Shown one piece after another: positions 61,157 through 64,000 of a stretch of DNA of 64,000 nt. Origin of the DNA: Anaerolineae bacterium (GTDB taxonomy: Bacteria > Chloroflexota > Anaerolineae > Promineifilales > Promineifilaceae); NCBI GenBank assembly GCA_023382655.1, contig JAHDWK010000002.1, forward strand, positions 310,001 to 374,000. Direction: 5' to 3'. Each line of letters begins with the position of its first letter. The first letter of the stretch is position 1. The position numbers and the translations under genes are program-made. The notes below the pieces were generated by a model that was not told the DNA's origin, made no database searches, and was given only the letters and a program-made list of their open reading frames with translations.

Positions 61157-63574
61157 ATGTTTACACGACGCCACAATCGGCATATTCATAGCCTGGTCAG
61201 TTTTGGTTTAGCTCTCGTTTTTGGATTCTGGTTGGTAAATACCCTCCGCGCTGCTCCCAATGGGGATTATGCGCTGGATTTCGATGGTGTGAGTGACTGG
61301 GTGGAATTGGGTAGGGCAATAGATTTGATTGGTACGGACTGGCGTATGACCAAGACAGTCAGTCTGTGGATGCGTCCCACAACTTCAGCTCCTGTTGTAG
61401 GCAACTTCATTGAAGGTGCTGCCGTATTTGGAGATTTCCCGCGTTGGTTTGGCATCTATTGGGCGAATCAAGACGGTAACGACAAGATATGGGTTTTTAA
61501 TGAAGATGGATACACGCCTGGCGCAGTTGTGAGCTTTGCTCACGACCCTGGAGAATGGGTACATATTACCCTTGTACATGCCAATACGCAGCTGAATGTT
61601 TACCGAAACGGTGAACTAATGGGTAGTGTAGCCACCGGTCCAACGGCCCAGGTAATAGCTGATCAAGCCCCGACCCAGGTAAACACTTTCCGGTTACGCA
61701 TAGGTGGTTCTATTCAAATTGGTGCAAATCCGTGGCACACTTTGTTTACAGGACAGGTGGATGATGTAGGTATATGGGATGGGGCTCGTACTCAGGATCA
61801 AGTTCGCCAAAGCATATACAGCCATTTGAGTGGAAGCGAATCTGGCTTGGTTGCTTACTATCGGATGTCCAATGGGAGCGGTACGGTACTGACCGATAAC
61901 AGTGTCAATGGAAATGATGGAACGTTGCAGGACGGCCGTACCGGCACGAATACGCCCGCTCCACCTGATGGAGACACGGCCGTATGGGTGGCTTCTGGCG
62001 CATTTACCGGGCCACGTATGGCTTTGGATTTTGATGGGGTGGATGATTATGTGGACGTGGGCAGTGATGCGGTGACGGTGATTGGCAGTGGTTGGGCGGG
62101 GACAAAATCGGTGGAGGTGTGGCTACGGCCGTCCGCCACTGGAATCCTCACCGACACGGCCGTACAAGGCAACCTGATCTTCGGCGGCGCACAGTGGGGC
62201 ATTTCCCAGGCGACCATTGGCGGCGAGGACAGGTTGTGGCTGTGGAACAACGATGGGGACGAAGACCGGATTGGCCTGCCTTACACCCCCGGTGCATGGA
62301 CGCATGTAGCCCTGGTACACAGTGGGGGGATTTTGACAGCTTACCAGGACGGCCGTGCCGCCGGCAGTATCGCCAGTGGGAATACCGCTGCTGACAGCCT
62401 GTTGACTGTCGGTGGCAACACAAGCGGCAACCATTTCCAGGGGCAACTTGACGAACTGCGCCTCTGGGACACCACCCGCACCGCCTCCCAAATCCTGGCC
62501 AACGCCTACCAGACGGTAGCACCGGACGAAAGTGGTCTGGCGGCCTATTATCGTTTTGACCAGGAAAATGAGGTTGGGCAAACAGAAGTAGTGGACTCCA
62601 CTGGCAACGGCCATCACGCCACCATGACCAATATGTCCCCTAACGCCGATTGGGTGCTTTCTACCGCCTTCAACACCTGGATTGGTGGCGACGACCAGAC
62701 CTGGGCCGATGGCGGTAACTGGAGCCGATATACTGCCACCGATACCCGCCTGGGCATTACGCGCTACCCTAACAGTTTTACTGCTACTGTTACCACACCG
62801 ACCACCATTTTGGATGCGGTCATATCGCCAGACGCCGATCTGGTGGTGGACGATACTTTGACTGTCACCACCCGGCTGCTTGGGCCAGGCCATGTCACCG
62901 TCAACGGCGACCTGTTCAACCTGGGCAGCATGGAGGTGGCGACTGTCACAGTCGCTTCCGGCGCGCTTTTGAGAGTAGAGAGTGGTGGAGCATTGACAGT
63001 TACCGGATTATTGCAAAATAATGGTACGTTGAGTCAGACCCAACCTGTATCCGGTAGCGTTGCCAGCTTCTTTGACACCGGCGCTTATGGCGGTGTGCAG
63101 ATAGATAGCAACGGACAAAACCTGGGCGAAACGGCCGTGAGCATTCGTGGTAATCAAAATTGCACCTCTACACCCAACGAGACCGTCCGGCGTTGTTTTG
63201 ACATTACGCCCGAATTTACGCCCACCATCGGCGTATCCATCACCTTTGCCTTTGCTGATGATGAACTTCCGCTGGCGATGGATTGCAATACCTTGAATGT
63301 TTACCACTGGAATGGCAGCGGTTGGGATGTTATCACGCCTACTGTGCGTACGTGCAGTTCACCTCTGAGTTTTATCACGGTAGAGGATGTCACCGACTTT
63401 TCGCCCTTTGTTTTGCGTTCGCCCAATTCACCCACGGCCGTCACCCTGCACTCCTTCTCCCTGACGACCGGTATTGACGGCACTAAGGTGCTGCCCGCGC
63501 TCGTCTTTTTACTGACAATAACCGGGGCGGTGTTGTGGTGGCATTTCCGGCGACGCGCCCAAAACGTTCGCTGA
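61157..63574 (+). CDS. Membrane-anchored protein with two LamG-like domains
   Basis: The start is chosen at ATG 61157, with AAAGGA 9 bp upstream; ATG 61136 and 61106 are in frame. About 805 residues: signal peptide (FGLALVFGFWLVNTL), LamG modules near 33-260 and 290-500, then a beta-repeat stretch (VTVNGDLFNLG, LRVESGGALTVTG) resembling beta-helix repeats, and a C-terminal helix PALVFLLTITGAVLWWHF with a basic tail. It is thus displayed on the cell surface. It is a paralogue of the preceding gene but has a different C-terminal half. Adhesion or glycan binding is inference. Confidence 0.85.
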   Translation: MFTRRHNRHIHSLVSFGLALVFGFWLVNTLRAAPNGDYALDFDGVSDWVELGRAIDLIGTDWRMTKTVSLWMRPTTSAPVVGNFIEGAAVFGDFPRWFGIYWANQDGNDKIWVFNEDGYTPGAVVSFAHDPGEWVHITLVHANTQLNVYRNGELMGSVATGPTAQVIADQAPTQVNTFRLRIGGSIQIGANPWHTLFTGQVDDVGIWDGARTQDQVRQSIYSHLSGSESGLVAYYRMSNGSGTVLTDNSVNGNDGTLQDGRTGTNTPAPPDGDTAVWVASGAFTGPRMALDFDGVDDYVDVGSDAVTVIGSGWAGTKSVEVWLRPSATGILTDTAVQGNLIFGGAQWGISQATIGGEDRLWLWNNDGDEDRIGLPYTPGAWTHVALVHSGGILTAYQDGRAAGSIASGNTAADSLLTVGGNTSGNHFQGQLDELRLWDTTRTASQILANAYQTVAPDESGLAAYYRFDQENEVGQTEVVDSTGNGHHATMTNMSPNADWVLSTAFNTWIGGDDQTWADGGNWSRYTATDTRLGITRYPNSFTATVTTPTTILDAVISPDADLVVDDTLTVTTRLLGPGHVTVNGDLFNLGSMEVATVTVASGALLRVESGGALTVTGLLQNNGTLSQTQPVSGSVASFFDTGAYGGVQIDSNGQNLGETAVSIRGNQNCTSTPNETVRRCFDITPEFTPTIGVSITFAFADDELPLAMDCNTLNVYHWNGSGWDVITPTVRTCSSPLSFITVEDVTDFSPFVLRSPNSPTAVTLHSFSLTTGIDGTKVLPALVFLLTITGAVLWWHFRRRAQNVR

Positions 63575-63596
63575 AGATCGTCGTTCTGTTGAAGTT

Positions 63597-63633
63597 AAAC
63601 GGCCGTCAACCATCAGATTGACGGCCGTTTTTT
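63597..63633 (+). terminator. Intrinsic terminator built from two ACGGCCGT octamers
   Basis: Arms 63597-63609 (AAACGGCCGTCAA) and 63618-63630 pair perfectly over 13 bp with an 8-nt loop, followed by TTTTTT. Each arm holds one copy of the octamer iterated through the window. It lies 22 bp after the LamG gene stop. Confidence 0.92.
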
Positions 63634-63753
63634 ATTGCCTCTCGCCCCCAATCCCTTTACAACCCCCGCATATTCCCTTCATAATCTCTTAACAGCTTCA
63701 CGCTACTCTACCAGAGGCAAAGGACGAATGACCAATGACAAAGGACGATGCCC

Positions 63754-64000
63754 ATGTCTAAAACCATTCTTGTTGTAGATGATGAAGAGCGGCTGGTCTC
63801 CCTGGTGACGGCCTACCTGGAACAGGGCGGTTTTCGGGTGGTGGCGGCGCGCAACGGCCGTGACGCTCTTTTCCTCGCCCGCCAGGAAAAACCCGACCTC
63901 ATCCTGCTAGACGTGATGATGCCCGAATTGGACGGCTACCAATTTCTGCGCCAGCACCGCCAGGAGCGCAACACCCCTGTTATTCTGCTCACCGCCAAAG
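63754..64000 (+). CDS. Response regulator receiver domain (3' end outside window)
   Basis: The start is ATG 63754 with AAAGGAC upstream. The 82 visible residues form a CheY-like receiver: KTILVVDDEERL with the acidic pair, LILLDVMMPELDGY with the phospho-accepting Asp near 53, and PVILLTAK with the conserved Thr and Lys. The output domain is outside the window, so the OmpR or NarL class is not shown, although the style suits OmpR. It begins after a GACGAATGACCAATGACAAAGGAC short repeat and is not part of the LamG transcript. Confidence 0.9.
   Translation, partial: MSKTILVVDDEERLVSLVTAYLEQGGFRVVAARNGRDALFLARQEKPDLILLDVMMPELDGYQFLRQHRQERNTPVILLTAK

Larger units (their letters stand above)
990..63861. 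repeat. Highly iterated palindrome ACGGCCGT
   Basis: I counted about 113 copies by eye, the first at 990-997 and the last at 63854-63861. With equal base use near 55% GC one would expect between one and two in 64 kb. Copies occur in all three reading frames (Thr-Ala-Val, Asn/Asp/His-Gly-Arg, and Arg-Pro readings), between genes (for example near 2811, 2912, 29431 and 31004), and in the terminator at 63597. The density falls to zero in the three flavoenzyme genes of the prolyl cassette and in HicAB. Confidence 0.95.

Overview
The window is about 64 kb of a bacterial chromosome of moderate GC (roughly 53-57% by eye) carrying one very large surface-glycan locus flanked by secreted beta-rich proteins. 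The style suggests Chloroflexota (Anaerolineae or a neighbouring class): large exported proteins with Thr/Pro linkers, a short N-terminal LPxV/LPLIVK-type motif behind the signal peptide in three of them, no Wza or Wzb genes, and many short dispersed repeats. This assignment is an inference. No rRNA, tRNA or CRISPR array was seen.

Layout. 1-4264 (minus strand): a partial PQQ-propeller protein and an SGNH-like exported protein. 4618-9114: a possible 37-residue lipoprotein and two tandem membrane-anchored BNR/Asp-box propellers. 9184-22084: Wzm/Wzt-type ABC exporter, GT2 and GT4 glycosyltransferases, a GT-C enzyme beside a DPM1-like polyprenyl-phosphate sugar transferase, a sulfotransferase, and an asparagine-synthase homologue without the glutaminase Cys. 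22372-25260: a FOXRED2-like flavoprotein and a GT4. 25276-33972: the most unusual part, a PltE-like prolyl-carrier dehydrogenase, a PltF-like adenylating ligase, two halogenase-like flavoproteins, two carrier proteins and two membrane O-acyltransferases. 34055-38672: sugar epimerase, GT2, GT4 and an O-antigen polymerase/ligase. 38736-40160 (minus): exported sugar-binding-type protein. 40428-47239: carrier protein, AMP ligase, asparagine synthase, HicAB, NadE-like synthetase and a third acyltransferase. 47241-52800: sulfotransferase, GT2, GT4, GT-C, GT4. 52952-57850: phosphoglycosyl transferase, heptose kinase, phosphoheptose isomerase and a Wzc-like co-polymerase/tyrosine kinase, closed by a strong terminator. 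57918-64000: a small membrane protein, two LamG-domain surface proteins and the start of a response regulator.

How it works together (inference). The phosphoglycosyl transferase at 52952 would start glycans on undecaprenyl phosphate, the glycosyltransferases extend them, the Wzy-like protein and the Wzc-like protein polymerise and control length, and Wzm/Wzt exports a polymer. Two sulfotransferases and three acyltransferase-3 enzymes would decorate it. The 25-34 kb cassette contains the machinery that in antibiotic pathways turns L-proline into pyrrole-2-carboxyl on a carrier and halogenates it. Its pairing with membrane O-acyltransferases suggests a (halo)pyrrole or dehydroprolyl ester put on a surface polysaccharide. 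I know of no described system of that kind.

Across the whole window the palindrome ACGGCCGT is iterated about 113 times by hand count, against one or two expected by chance, in genes in all three frames and between genes. A second repeat class, runs of the heptamer CCGATTA/TAATCGG, sits at gene borders and supplies stop codons or abuts start codons.
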